NCBI GenBank assembly: GCA_947685225.1
Contig: CANTUV010000011.1
Location: 65,894,501-65,958,500 of the forward strand
Reading direction: 5' to 3'
DNA from: Garcia nutans
Lineage: Eukaryota; Streptophyta; Magnoliopsida; Malpighiales; Euphorbiaceae
Length of the DNA: 64,000 nucleotides
The translations under genes were made by a program, and so were the position numbers. Within the stretch, counting starts at the first letter, position 1; each line of letters begins with the position of its first letter. A model generated the notes under the pieces. It saw nothing but the letters and a program-made list of their open reading frames with translations. It was not told the DNA's origin and did not search any database. Below, in pieces: positions 12,801-22,337 of the stretch.

Positions 12801-13244
12801 CTTGGCAAGATTATGAATTTTTTCTCTGTTCGAGATATGCGGGCGATTCTTTCTATTCCTTTAAGTGTTGTTGAGAGGGAGGATAAACTTATATGGCATT
12901 TTGATAAGAAGGGCCTTTATACGGTAAAGAGTGCATATTTTGCGGCATTGAAGTCCAATGGGCACATTAATCATGTTTTGGTTGATGATATTTGGCCAAA
13001 AATTTGGAATCTTAAGGTGCCCCAGAAAGTTAAGGATTTCCTTTGGCGAGCTGTTCGTAACATTTTACCGACTAAAGAAAAGTTGATTGGTCGTGGTGTT
13101 GATGTCATTGCTAATTGTTTATTCTGTGTTGATGTTGAGACTTCGGATCATGTGTTGTTATATTGTCAGCGTGCTCTTGCAGTATGGCAGCTTGCTGGTT
13201 TATTCCCTGTTACTGCTTCAATTTCATTTACTGATTTTTTTTAA
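9894..13244 (+). CDS. LINE ORF2: endonuclease and reverse transcriptase
   Basis: 1116 codons are open. The N-terminal apurinic endonuclease shows SWNCRG (residues 5-10), METKT, GDFND near residue 134 and SDHSPL near 220. The reverse transcriptase follows, with an FRPIALCNVLYKI block, LKIDIAKAYDRVSW (catalytic Asp near 572), GLRQGDPISPYLF and FADDSLLF (catalytic Asp pair near 679-680). A zf-RVT domain (CLFC ... HVLLYC) lies near the end. All visible catalytic residues are kept. The frame ends at TAA 13242-13244, created by an eight-T run at 13235-13242. Losing one T would give DFFKQ and continue into the RNase H region. Confidence 0.93.
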   Translation: MRAISWNCRGVNNDQAVRALRDLTLSYRPDILFLMETKTYSARMEELRVLLHFVFCFSVDCVGIGGGLSLLWKREVPLTISCYSRNFVDCLIVDSAGSWRLTGFYGFPDSSRRRASWDLLRTLALRSDLPWLCLGDFNDIAAASEKIGGPPRASHLINGFRGALIDANLTDIAHSGPAFTYVYRPNSPLCSKEKLDRACSTPSWCSRFQDALCTVISAPVSDHSPLVVDTSSVIISSVSKKFRFDNSWLLDETFLPFIKSVWSESSRLGFHQQRDNLVERIKSWGREKNRIKWHRKNYVRRRLQDDDGSLDFVAVSNLKQEWNHLLEEEEARYKQQAKLFWFKNGDRNSRYFHNSIKQRRHFNRIEKLKLDDNSWTSTTAQLHSLIFNYFVDLFSHFSTDDATILALVQQKITELDNQALTRPFSDDEFRSALFAMDPNKSPGPDGLNPAFFQKSWSIIGHDISNACRSWLLQGTLPSSISNTLLVLIPKCDSPEYVKDFRPIALCNVLYKIMSKALANRLKRVLPKIISDFQSAFIPDRLITDNFLIAFETIHSLKRRNRGDGGACALKIDIAKAYDRVSWDFLVHMMSTLGFSNQWITWMRMCFSEVQYMINVNGSEVGSIVPGRGLRQGDPISPYLFLIVAEGLSLLLQNAERGGFIHGCRAATGCPRISHLFFADDSLLFFEASLAEALHIKHILGIYETASGQAINFQKSGILLSPSVSDSVKQDISATLGVSNPLSGGNYLGLPSLIGRNKKQIFNFLKERLWKRLNGWNNKFLSRAGREVLIKSVAQAIPAYCMNVFHLPMTLCRELEVIMNKFWWHGNNNDSGINWLAWDRMCVRKMDGGMGFRDLSCFNTALLGKQGWRLLTKTNTLLYRVFKAKYFPEGDFLTAVAFPAQSFVWKSILFSKQVLVQGVRWRIGNGRSVYVNSSPWIPKDDGFLPDDGNIFVPEAMRVCDLFIPGSRSWDLGKIMNFFSVRDMRAILSIPLSVVEREDKLIWHFDKKGLYTVKSAYFAALKSNGHINHVLVDDIWPKIWNLKVPQKVKDFLWRAVRNILPTKEKLIGRGVDVIANCLFCVDVETSDHVLLYCQRALAVWQLAGLFPVTASISFTDFF

Positions 13245-13938
13245 ACAGGTTTACTCTTCTCATGGGAAGGATCAAGCTGCTTTTTTCGCTATTGTAGCTT
13301 GGAAGTTATGGTCAGCAAGGAATTCTTTAGTTTGGTCTAATGCCTTTGTGCCACCTGCTGTGATCTTTCGGCAAGCCAAGGATTATCATGAGGCTTTTTC
13401 AGCTGTTGGTGATCTACAGGGAACATCTTCTTCAGGGGCTATAGTTTTACAACCACGTTTTTTTCCCTACAATAGCTTAGCCTCCGCCTCTTCTTGGTTG
13501 GGCTTTGTTGATGCAGCGGTTTTTTCTAGCACTGATTTTATTGGCTTTGGTTGTCTCTTTGAGGATGGTGAAGGTTCCTTCTCTTTGGCAGTTTCGGGTT
13601 TTGAGGAAGGTGGTTCAGACCCTCTTATTGCAGAAGCTTTGGCACTCCGACAGTGCTTGTCGTTCGCTAAAGACTCTTTTCTTGAACAAGGTTGTATCTT
13701 TACGGATTGCCTTGGGCTTGTGCAAGCCCTGAATTCTACTTCAGTTAACTTCTCTGAATTTGGGATGATTATTTCGGATTGCAGGTCTATTTTGGAGTCT
13801 AGAATGAATATCTCTGTGGCTTGGACTAGTAGGAATTCGAATGAGAGTGCTCACTTGTTAGCTAGAGCCTCCATTCGTCATGGTCGTTTTTATGTTTGGA
13901 TGAATGTTCCTAGTTTTATTGTCCATCTTTATCAATGA
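13230..13938 (+). pseudogene. LINE ORF2 C-terminal RNase H domain, out of frame
   Basis: This region is in a different frame from ORF2 and lacks its own plausible start; upstream codons in this frame overlap ORF2. It shows the plant RVT_3-type RNase H: VDAA (first Asp), AEALALRQCL (Glu), FTDCLGLVQAL (Asp) and a C-terminal NESAHLLAR. It ends at TGA 13936-13938, close to the poly(A) tail. It was originally the tail of ORF2 and is separated by a single-base indel in a T homopolymer; a sequencing error there cannot be excluded. Confidence 0.85.
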
Positions 13939-13979
13939 AATTTTGAAGCTCTGCTTCGTGTTTCAAAAAAAAAAAAAAA

Positions 13980-13997
13980 GGTATTTCATTGCCATAA
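13980..13997. repeat. LINE target-site duplication, right copy
   Basis: A perfect 18-bp match to 8689-8706, immediately after the poly(A) tail. Confidence 0.92.
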
Positions 13998-14945
13998 GGA
14001 ATAGTAGAAATGGGAGCACTTTTAGCATATGTAATAATAATATGTAATGTGAGGGTTTAGCAACAAAAGCCTATCTCCCAATTCACTTGAGCAGATAAAT
14101 TTTGAAATTTTAAATTAAAAATATAGGACGGACACGTTAACAAAATAATTCCATAAAAATAAACCTAAATAAAATAAGTCTAACATATCATAAGATAAAA
14201 TTAAAAAGAAAAAAAATAAATTATCATAGATGATTAGCTCAGTTAGCTTAACAGAGAACTAAATGAGCAAATAAAATGATAGTTCAAATTTTACTAAATA
14301 CCTTATTATATTAGAAATAAGCAAAAAACTTTAATCTATTATCCACATTCCGAAAATAAATCATTAAATAAACTGTGATAAAGAAACATGTGATTAAAAA
14401 AATAAAAATAAATTGGTGAACTAATTTACATAAAATCTTTTTTTTTTATAAAAGTGAAAAAAAAGTTAGTATTTTTTATAATTTGGCCTTTTCTTTTTCA
14501 TTGAATCTTAATTTTTCTATCTAATATGCATTAATTAAACAGAAAAATTATATATTTTTATGCTTTGGCAGGACCGTACGGCGGGTTAAACTGGCATTCG
14601 CCGGAGAAGAAGAACGCAGCAGTTAAAAGATCCGGCAGCTATTTCACTTTCCTCTCACATGAATTAGATTGCCAGCATAAGACATTCTATTAAGTTCTTA
14701 ACTTGATTGCCTCAAAATTTTCTTTTTTTTTGTACAATCAAATGAGAAATTTTCACTACAAAAATTACACGATTCCATCCTCTTTCCAAATCTCTATAAA
14801 CATTCAACCTCCAATCTCAAAAAAAAAAAAAAGATCGAAATCTGCGATTCAGCTTTCCGTGCCATTATCACTTCTTTACAGACCTCTCAGCGTGGAATAA
14901 ATTATCATTTAAAAAATTCAAAATTCGCTTAGCAGTAGTATTGAT
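13998..14945. other. Intergenic DNA; tail of the split AT-rich repeat, no gene seen
   Basis: 13998-14030 completes the AT-rich repeat copy interrupted by the LINE. The rest is AT-rich apart from a GC-richer patch at 14565-14640. It includes a possible tRNA-like SINE relic at 14231-14310. Confidence 0.6.
14231..14310 (+). repeat. Possible tRNA-derived SINE relic
   Basis: GATTAGCTCAGTTAGCTTA resembles a Pol III A box in tRNA context. About 45 bases later AGTTCAAATTTTAC resembles a B box. The arms do not pair well enough for a working tRNA, and I found no clean tail or flanking duplication. Confidence 0.3.
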
Positions 14946-15336
14946 TTAGGCAACAGCAACTGTACCCGTCCGTACAGATTCATTAGGGGAAGTCTCCTGC
15001 TTGGTTTCTGATTTCCTTAAAGACCTACCAGAGGAAGACGACGCCGACAGTTTCTTCCAATTCTTCTTCGTCTTTCTCGAATCATCCATTTCTATCTGTT
15101 CTTGTCTGCACTCTTTGCTACAAAATGGTGTATTCCCTCTGCAAAAAAAAAACACAATTAAAATTCAAAATCGATAAATACGATTTGTTAAAATTTACAC
15201 AATTGCAAAATCTCATAAGGAGCCGGCCGGTAACAGTAACAAACCTGTACATGAATATATCGGAGTTACATCCGAGCGGTTTCCGGCATAGGAAACACGC
15301 TTCCAGAAAGTGAGGTTCCTGACCGTAATAAGGCAT
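14946..15336 (-). CDS. FCS-like zinc finger (FLZ) protein, 94 residues
   Basis: Two exons on the minus strand: 15336-15245 and 15138-14946, with a 106-base GT-AG intron ending TTTGCAG. The join restores MYR|GNTPFCS exactly, so the model is firm. The FLZ (DUF581) domain fills residues 10-55, with zinc ligands Cys14, Cys17, Cys37 and Cys41 in CFLC and FCSKEC followed by RQEQIEMDD. The rest is a short Lys/Ser-rich tail ending TGTVAVA. FLZ proteins are plant-specific adaptors known to bind SnRK1 kinase subunits. This one is a minimal form with almost nothing before the zinc finger. A TATA box lies about 95 bases upstream of the ATG. Confidence 0.92.
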
Positions 15337-15429
15337 AATTGAAGAGCACGAAGAAGAAGATGGATGGAAATGCAGAAAGCAGAGAAAATCCGGAGTCGGA
15401 GGGAGACTGTCCACTGGGCAGTGGATGCG

Positions 15430-15437
15430 TATATATA
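15430..15437 (-). promoter_or_regulatory. TATA box of the FLZ gene
   Basis: TATATATA lies about 95 bases upstream of the ATG at 15336, in a locally GC-richer 5' region; a normal plant core-promoter spacing. Confidence 0.55.
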
Positions 15438-18400
15438 GATAAAAAAAAAAGGAGTGGACATTGGACAGAATCATATGCAGCAAGGACCACTCTAATTCGC
15501 TGGTATACTACGACCATGTCCTTCTGATTTGCTTAAATTGCTCTGATTGGGTAAAGGTGTATTTATTCAAAACCAGCGGCCATTCCACAGGTTCCAAGGA
15601 GTGGTATTGAATCCAACCACCCATTATTCATGTACTATCTTTTTTTCTCTATTTATTATTTAGTGTCTCGTTTCTTCTCTATTTATTTTTTCTTTTCATA
15701 TTTCTCTATTTATAATTTATTCACAACGGTTGAATAAATTGACAAATTAGGTGGAGTATGAGTCAGTTATGGGAAGGTTAAGAGATTTTTTTTAACAATC
15801 AAACCCAACTAACATTAAAACTATTAAATTGACACCGATTGAACATTCCACATTTTGGATTGATTCAAATTAATTTTAGGTTCGATTATATTAGATTGAT
15901 TTCAAACGAGTTGAGTTGAATTTTAATATTGGATATTTTATATTTGAATTTATTTTTGATATTATTAGATTAAATTAGGCCATGTTAAATTAGATTAAGA
16001 TGTTAAACAAAATAAAAATAATATTATTTAGTATATATATATAATTATAAAAGAGTTGATTGTATTTAAATTTAAATAAAAAATTATCTAAACCTGGAAG
16101 GCTGCATGGACTCCATATTTTCTTTTCTTTTTTTTGAGCAACTATATTTTTTTTATTAAAATTGAATCAATTCATTATCTATTTATAAACTGAATAAATT
16201 TATCTCAACTCATAGATTTGGCCGGTTTTAGAAAATTTGTTAGTGATTGGTATAGAGTTGGAGGGGTAGGAATGCAAAATAAATAAAATGACATGAAATT
16301 AAAAGAAATGATAGTTTCTTTTTTCGGGGGTGGGGGTCCAATGAAATGATAGTTCAAGAACCATACATTAAAAACAAAAACAAGTGGGAGATTTGATGAT
16401 GAATAGGGGTCCCTACCGCGCCCAATAAAAGAACAATAAAAACGAACTTGGAGCTGACTAGATGTAGACCCCACCAATAACAACATTAAAAATAAAAAAG
16501 CAAAAGGCCATGGAGTGTGGGAGCCACCCTGACATAACATGAAGTTGGCCCTACTTCCTAGGTCCATGTCTGTGGACCCTACAGCCATTGGCCGTGTGTC
16601 CCGGTCACTTTTCAACCCTGGACACGTGTGTCTTCATAGACTACACGTATATTGATTGATAATTGCAGGCACAGCTGCTACGTGGCATCTGATTACAGAA
16701 AACCAAAAGTGAAAGGTCATAAACGTCGAGGTCATTAAGATCAACCGTAGAGATCATGCCACGATAAAAAATGATGGTTGCCTCAATTATTTGGAGGTGG
16801 TACCACTTGCGTCTCCACATAGGCTGGAGCATCAACATGTGCTGTAGTAAAAATGACCGGTGACTGTTTTTTTTTTTTTTGGGGCACATGTGACTCTGTT
16901 TTTCAATAGAATTGCATTTGCACACTCACATTATTATTATTATTATTATTATTAAACTCATTTCAAAGCCCTTTATTTATGAATTCATTTCCAAATCTTT
17001 TTATTTATCATATTTTATCAATTGCGTATTTCATAATAAAAATAAAATTTACTACAAATTTTATGACTATAGTTTAAGAAATAAAAAAAATTATACTGAT
17101 TTTTTTTTATTTTAAATATTATTAAAGTTATAAAAGAAAAAATAATTTATGCATTCCTTAAACTTTTCAAATTTCATACATTGAATAATATAACCTTGAA
17201 AAATTATTATAGTATTTAGGAATTTTTACGTTGTAGTTACCTGATATCTCATCAATTTTATAAGTTTTTTTTTTCTTTTTGAACTGACTTCAATTTTATA
17301 AGCTTAATAAAAAAAAAAAACTATAAAACAAAAAAATATATCTATAAAGTTTAATCTGTTTTTCCCTTCTTCTTCTTCTTCTTATTATTATTATTATTTG
17401 AAACCTGGATTGGCCTTTTTTATTTTTATTTTTTTATGAAGTAGATGTAGCTGTCCAAATCTATACGCATTTTAATAATTATATATGAGTTTATACTAAA
17501 AAATAGACACTTATTGCTTGTAATTTATATATTTTACAAAAAAAGAACAGATAAGTGAATTGCGACACCAGGAATTATGTATCTATATATCATATATATG
17601 AATATTCTAAGCCATTAAAGAAAAAGAAATTCAATAGTACGTGTCGTCTTGGCTTGTTGAATTTTATATGTGTCTAACAACTTATTTCTCCAGTTCAAAA
17701 AAAAAAAAACATATTTCTTAATTTACGAAGTTTTTAACTTTTCCACGCTTAATTTTTTTAACACATAATTAATTATAAATTTTTTAACACATAATTAATT
17801 ATATTAATTTTATAAATTGCAAATAGAGTATGTGAAAATAAATTGAAAATTTTTATCATACAAATTTGTAATGGGTGAAATGTGGCTGACATCACATTTC
17901 ATAAATTATTATTCATACAAGTTATTATTATACAATACTATAACAAGTATGGACAAAGTCTGTTAAAAAAAAATAAAAAAGGACAAAAACAGAACTCATA
18001 ACTCAAAGTCATTGACCAAAAAAAAAAAAAAACACGTAACTCAAAGGCACCTAATACAACTTATATACACTTTGGAGTCATCTTTGTATGGCTAAAATTT
18101 ATGTAACTTGGCAAAAATAAATAAATAAATAAATAAAGCTGCCCAGCTCTCTCTCTCTTTATTTAATTAATTAATTGTGTCTAAGAAACTTTGTCACATT
18201 CACATGTTATAGTAATTTTTATTTTCAACTAGGATCAATATCTAGCGATGATACGGTATTTTTATTTAACTAGATATTAACCCACACGATAAGCAAATAT
18301 AATTTTATCTTTTATCATATTTATTATTTAGATTAATTTTCTATCAACATGCTAAACAACATTGATATACTTAAGATAATTCTTACAGAAAAATTTTGAT

Positions 18401-18970
18401 ACTAACAATTTTTAGAAAGGTACAAAAATTCTAAAGAGACGTGCAGGGATATTGTACTGCAAATTAGCAACATTGCAGCATGATGTATTGTTTTTCTACT
18501 TAAAAGAGAACAAAAGATTTATGATTTACCAAAATTTAGCTTGCAGATAGAAGAAAGATATTAAAAAAATCCTTCAAAAAAAAGTTGCAAAACAAAATTA
18601 TATGATACGATATATAATACAAAGTTGCAAAAAATTTGACGTGAAAAAAAATAGTCTATTGCATTTCAAAAAATTATATAATGCAATACAGATACAAATT
18701 AAGTGACAAAATAATCCATTGCCATTTGAAATGATATAGCCAGTCAAGGTTTGTACAATATTCAATTTATAAATTAATAGAATTATCGGAGTTTTTATGA
18801 CTTCTAATATTCTCATTGCTATGATACAATGACCTTTTCCTGAATTGAATTTATATGTAAGAAATAGCCCAAAAGTAAATTTCTATTAAATTTTATTCGA
18901 CCAATCTCATGCCAGTGCATTTAAATTTCTATTGCTTATCTTTTTCTACCAAGTGAGCAGCATCCTACAA
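15438..18970. other. Intergenic DNA, no gene seen
   Basis: AT-rich apart from a GC-richer island at 16320-16860. The island has promoter-like motifs (GACACGTGTG at 16621-16630, TACGTGGCAT near 16679) but no adjacent ORF I can support. Microsatellites: (ATT)n at 16930-16954, a CTT run then ATT run at 17366-17399, and AAAT units near 18119-18138. Confidence 0.6.
16621..16630. promoter_or_regulatory. G-box (CACGTG) core
   Basis: GACACGTGTG is a canonical bZIP/bHLH binding core, within the GC-richer island. No gene can be assigned to it. Confidence 0.35.
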
Positions 18971-18975
18971 TATCT
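18971..18975. repeat. Copia target-site duplication, left
   Basis: TATCT, matched by TATCT at 21597-21601. Confidence 0.85.
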
Positions 18976-19533
18976 TGTTGGGAAAATCGCTATTTTTCCG
19001 CCCCTCGGACCGTCTTTAAGCAGGAATAAATGAGAAAATAAAATAACAATTGAGAAATTAAAGAGAATAAAACACAATGATTTAACGTGGAAAACTCCCG
19101 AATGGAGAAAAACCACGGTCGTTGTCTAACGACAACCAAGAAAAATATTCACTATGCGGCAAATTGTTACAACCACAAATTACAAAATATTTTTCTAACC
19201 GACACCCACAAAACAACCCCCAAATATTTATACTCCAAGGAACTCCAAGAGATTGATTCTCTAATTTCTAATATAAACTATTTGGTATTTAACCTATAGC
19301 TCTCCTTAAGCTATATTTTGTGTTTGCTTGGTGTATTTACAAATGGAGAGAATGAGCCTATTTATAGGCTTCAAATGCAAATAAATTGTCAAACTAAATT
19401 AGGTGAAAATTAGGCTAAATTAGGCACCTCCCATTTTCACCTCACATTTTTTACAATTTCTTCATTGTTAGGCACCTTGCATTTTTGACTTTCTTTATTT
19501 TTATTTTTCAATTTTGGTGTGCTACCACCAACA
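18976..19533 (-). repeat. Copia 3' LTR
   Basis: 558 bp, nearly identical to 21039-21596. The adjacent internal sequence ATCTCCACCTTG reads on the element strand as CAAGGTGGAGAT, the usual Copia polypurine tract just before TGTTGG. Confidence 0.95.
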
Positions 19534-19885
19534 ATCTCCACCTTGAAAAATAAAAACACAACATTGTCTGTTACCGACAATTATAATTCTTAACGTCAAG
19601 AATTAACATACTCCACCATAAAAGAGTATCGACACTTGGAATTATTTCGCCAACTCCAAGAATTTTTCATCGGCCATGTCGGATCCCGCTAATAGTTTAT
19701 GGTGCAACCCTCCTGTTGACTTTCCGAGAGTTCATTAGCCATCGACATAATTTTTCCACCACGCACCTTGCATCAACTGTCAACCAATGCAGCGCGCATT
19801 TCCGTGGACCAGCTACCAATAATCAGTCCTCTTCCATGGCATCTCAACGGGTAGCAATCATGCCATGAGGACACACTTCTCTCAA
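19534..19885 (-). other. Copia internal non-coding spacer
   Basis: About 350 bases between the gag stop and the polypurine tract, where pol would sit in an autonomous element. All frames are interrupted and I recognise no pol motif. Confidence 0.6.
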
Positions 19886-20770
19886 CTACAGAGACAACTC
19901 ATCATCTCCTTCGCCACAGGAGATCACATTGGCAGCAACAACGTTAGAGCTTCTAGCCGAATCAGCTCCACCGTTCGGGCAATCCTTCCTCACGTGTCCA
20001 GTTTGACCACACCCCCAGCAGACAACCTTCCTCTTTCCGGAGCCTTTATTCTTTTTCCTGATACCGACAGATAAAGCTGAATTCTCATAAGATTTATTTT
20101 CCATTTCATTCAGTCTTCTCTCCTCAGTAATGAGCTTACTAACCACTTCCTTACTACCATATTTCAGAACAGGCTTCATGTGCTCATATGTTGAAGGAAG
20201 TGACAGGATGAGCCGGAGAGCTTTATCTTCATCTTCGGTTTTCACTCCAAGAGTTTCTAATTCAGAGATAATACCATTGAGGACACTCAGGTGATCGGAC
20301 AGCTTTGTACCTTCCGCCATTTTCAACGTATGAAATTGCTCTTTCAAATATAACCTGTTGGATATATTTTTTCCCTGATACAATTCTTCCAGTTTCTCCC
20401 ACAGCTCCTTTGTCGTGGACAATCCAAGCACATTAGCAAGAACATTTTTTGCTAGACACATGCGAATTTGACTTGCCGCCTTGATATCCAGCTCCTCCCA
20501 TTCTTCGTCACTAATCTTGGATTTTTCTGAGTCTCCACTGCCACCGCCTTTTTCTGAATTTCTTCCGCTGACTGGTTTACCCTGCAAAACCTTATGTAGT
20601 CCAGACTGTATCAACACGTCTTTGACTTGCACTTGCCACAGTGCAAAATTCATTCTCCCATCAAATTTCTCAATCTCGCATCTCATTGCCGACATGCTTA
20701 CTTTGTGCTTAATAAAGGACCAGAAATAAATATTACACCAGGTAAATTCCCAGGTAAGAGGAGGAGTCAC
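19886..20770 (-). CDS. Copia gag polyprotein with CCHC zinc knuckle
   Basis: Intact 294-residue ORF. After about 25 residues it shows the Copia gag start motif EIEKFDGRMNFALWQVQVKD, then a UBN2/Retrotran_gag_2 domain (ELWEKLEELYQGK, LYLKEQFHTLKM, LILSLPSTYEHMK). A basic stretch and one zinc knuckle, CWGCGQTGHVRKDC (residues about 251-264), follow. It would form the particle shell and bind the element RNA. The natural start may be the internal Met of MSAMRCEIEKFDG rather than the first Met. The frame stops soon after the knuckle, before any protease, which looks like an original feature of the element and not a recent truncation. Confidence 0.93.
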   Translation of the reverse strand: MTPPLTWEFTWCNIYFWSFIKHKVSMSAMRCEIEKFDGRMNFALWQVQVKDVLIQSGLHKVLQGKPVSGRNSEKGGGSGDSEKSKISDEEWEELDIKAASQIRMCLAKNVLANVLGLSTTKELWEKLEELYQGKNISNRLYLKEQFHTLKMAEGTKLSDHLSVLNGIISELETLGVKTEDEDKALRLILSLPSTYEHMKPVLKYGSKEVVSKLITEERRLNEMENKSYENSALSVGIRKKNKGSGKRKVVCWGCGQTGHVRKDCPNGGADSARSSNVVAANVISCGEGDDELSL

Positions 20771-21024
20771 AAAGGTCTCACTTAAAATCCACTTGCCTTA
20801 GACTAAATTCGTGTCGTTTGACAGAATTTACCTCGACATGTAATTATTTATCTCACCACCAATACTCAAGCACACCAAAGCAAAACGGCTCCACCTTTTC
20901 CAAAGCTCCACCAGCTTAAAAACAAAAATAATTTTTAACAAAAATCTTTTCTGATGTGGAAGATCAGACCAAACTGCAACCACAGAGCATACTAAGATTT
21001 TTGACAAAAAATTATAACACCTAA

Positions 21025-21036
21025 GCTCTGATACCA
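21025..21036 (-). other. Copia primer-binding site (initiator tRNA-Met)
   Basis: The plus strand GCTCTGATACCA is TGGTATCAGAGC on the element strand, complementary to the 3' end of initiator methionine tRNA. It lies two bases inside the right-hand LTR and fixes the orientation. Confidence 0.92.
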
Positions 21037-21038
21037 CT

Positions 21039-21596
21039 TGTTGGGAAAATCGCTATTTTTCCGCCCCTCGGACCGTCTTTAAGCAGGAATAAATGAGAAA
21101 ATAAAATAACAATTGAGAAATTAAAGAGAATAAAACACAATGATTTAACGTGGAAAACTCCCGAATGGAGAAAAACCACGGTCGTTGTCTAACGACAACC
21201 AAGAAAAATATTCACTATGCGGCAAATTGTTACAACCACAAATTACAAAATATTTTTCTAACCGACACCCACAAAACAACCCCCAAATATTTATACTCCA
21301 AGGAACTCCAAGAGATTGATTCTCTAATTCCTAATATAAACTATTTGGTATTTAACCTATAGCTCTCCTTAAGCTATATTTTGTGTTTGCTTGGTGTATT
21401 TACAAATGGAGAGAATGAGCCTATTTATAGGCTTCAAATGCAAATAAATTGTCAAACTAAATTAGGTGAAAATTAGGCTAAATTAGACACCTCCCATTTT
21501 CACCTCACATTTTTTACAATTTCTTCATTGTTAGACACCTTGCATTTTTGACTTTCTTTATTTTTATTTTTCAATTTTGGTGTGCTACCACCAACA
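21039..21596 (-). repeat. Copia 5' LTR
   Basis: 558 bp. A 70-codon ORF inside it (21150-21362) also occurs in the other LTR and is not a gene. Confidence 0.95.
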
Positions 21597-21601
21597 TATC
21601 T
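21597..21601. repeat. Copia target-site duplication, right
   Basis: TATCT directly after the LTR end, matching 18971-18975. Confidence 0.85.
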
Positions 21602-21806
21602 TACCAAGTCTGTGCATATCCCAACAAAAAAAATATCTTACCATGTCTAACCAAATGTCAAGTAGAGAAACCAAATCCCAATTGGACAATAAAAGAAGTA
21701 GCAATCGCGTATGTATCATCCCCTTTACTTCATAGATTTCACAAAGGTCACCTGCAAACTTACCATTTAATCTTTAAAAAAATACTATCCATAGTTCTCT
21801 TTTCCA

Positions 21807-21922
21807 AAGTGATCCTTAAAGCCTTTTATTCTTTAGAATGCCAGAAATAACTTTGATTATTCAAGTGATCCTTAAAGCCTTTTATTCTTTAGAATGCCAT
21901 AAACAACTTTGATTATTCAAGT
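21807..21922. repeat. Tandem duplication, 56-bp unit
   Basis: Two copies of a unit starting AAGTGATCCTTAAAGCC (21807 and 21863) differ at a few positions. A third copy begins at 21919 and fades out. Confidence 0.9.
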
Positions 21923-22177
21923 TATGGTTTCAGGCTAGAATTAACTACACTGGTCAGAAATTTATAGAACAAAATAATTATATACCCAACAACAAATGAT
22001 AATGGACTTAGAAAAAAAAGAGATAAATCACATATAATCGTATGAAAACAGTCATTACAAAATATAGCATTTCTAAATAACAACAATAAACACTACTACA
22101 ATATTCTGATTGTTGGCATACCAAAGTTGTTGCATCGCTTGAACATTTCAAAAGGGAATGCGGTGAAGATGAATGCT

Positions 22178-22337
22178 AATTACAGTCACTTTGGAGAGTG
22201 ATTGTTGGACAATCTTTCTCATATTGGCTAAAAAATATTTATTATAATATTTTTCTTCATAAATGAACTTATAATAAATATTTTTTAATCAATAAGAGAG
22301 AGATTATCCAACAATTACTCTTTAAAATGACTGCAAC
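22178..22337. mobile_element. Foldback (MITE-like) element
   Basis: Arms 22180-22246 and 22268-22337 are inverted copies with scattered mismatches around a loop of about 20 bases. Matching tracts include GTGATTGTTGGACAATC against the complement of GATTATCCAACAATTAC, and TAAAAAATATTTATTATAA. It is non-coding. A small inverted-repeat transposon is most likely; a miRNA-like precursor is the alternative. I could not fix a target duplication. Confidence 0.7.

Larger units (their letters stand above)
8707..13979 (+). mobile_element. L1-type LINE retrotransposon, complete but mutated
   Basis: About 5.27 kb bounded by an 18-bp direct repeat. It has a 69-base 5' UTR, a gag-like ORF1, an ORF2 with apurinic endonuclease and reverse transcriptase, a C-terminal RNase H region, a short 3' UTR and a poly(A) tail at about 13965-13979. 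ORF1 carries two in-frame TAG codons and ORF2 is shifted just before RNase H, so the copy is probably inactive. The two duplication copies still match perfectly, so the insertion is not very old. It landed inside an older AT-rich repeat. Confidence 0.95.
18976..21596 (-). mobile_element. Non-autonomous Copia LTR retrotransposon carrying only gag (TR-GAG type)
   Basis: Two 558-bp LTRs (18976-19533 and 21039-21596) start TGTTGGG and end CCACCAACA, with a 5-bp TATCT duplication outside. The internal 1.5 kb has a primer-binding site next to the right LTR and a purine tract next to the left, so the element reads on the minus strand. Its only ORF is a Copia gag; there is no protease, integrase, reverse transcriptase or RNase H, and no room for them. 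I see three differences between the LTRs (near 19269/21332, 19428/21487 and 19472/21535), so the insertion is recent. Movement would need enzymes from another Copia element. Confidence 0.95.

Noticed and set aside
13087..13230. Start of the RNase H ORF placed at 13087
   Set aside because: This part overlaps the end of LINE ORF2, whose zf-RVT sequence is the real reading; the RNase H frame only becomes meaningful after the T-run.
16205..16925. Two ORFs of 136 and 94 codons on the minus strand
   Set aside because: Composition is uneven, they have no recognisable domain and include microsatellite or T-rich tracts; judged chance ORFs in a GC-richer island.
19087..21362. Identical 70-codon ORFs at 19087-19299 and 21150-21362
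   Set aside because: They lie in the two Copia LTRs and are opposite to the element's strand; duplicated only because the LTRs are.
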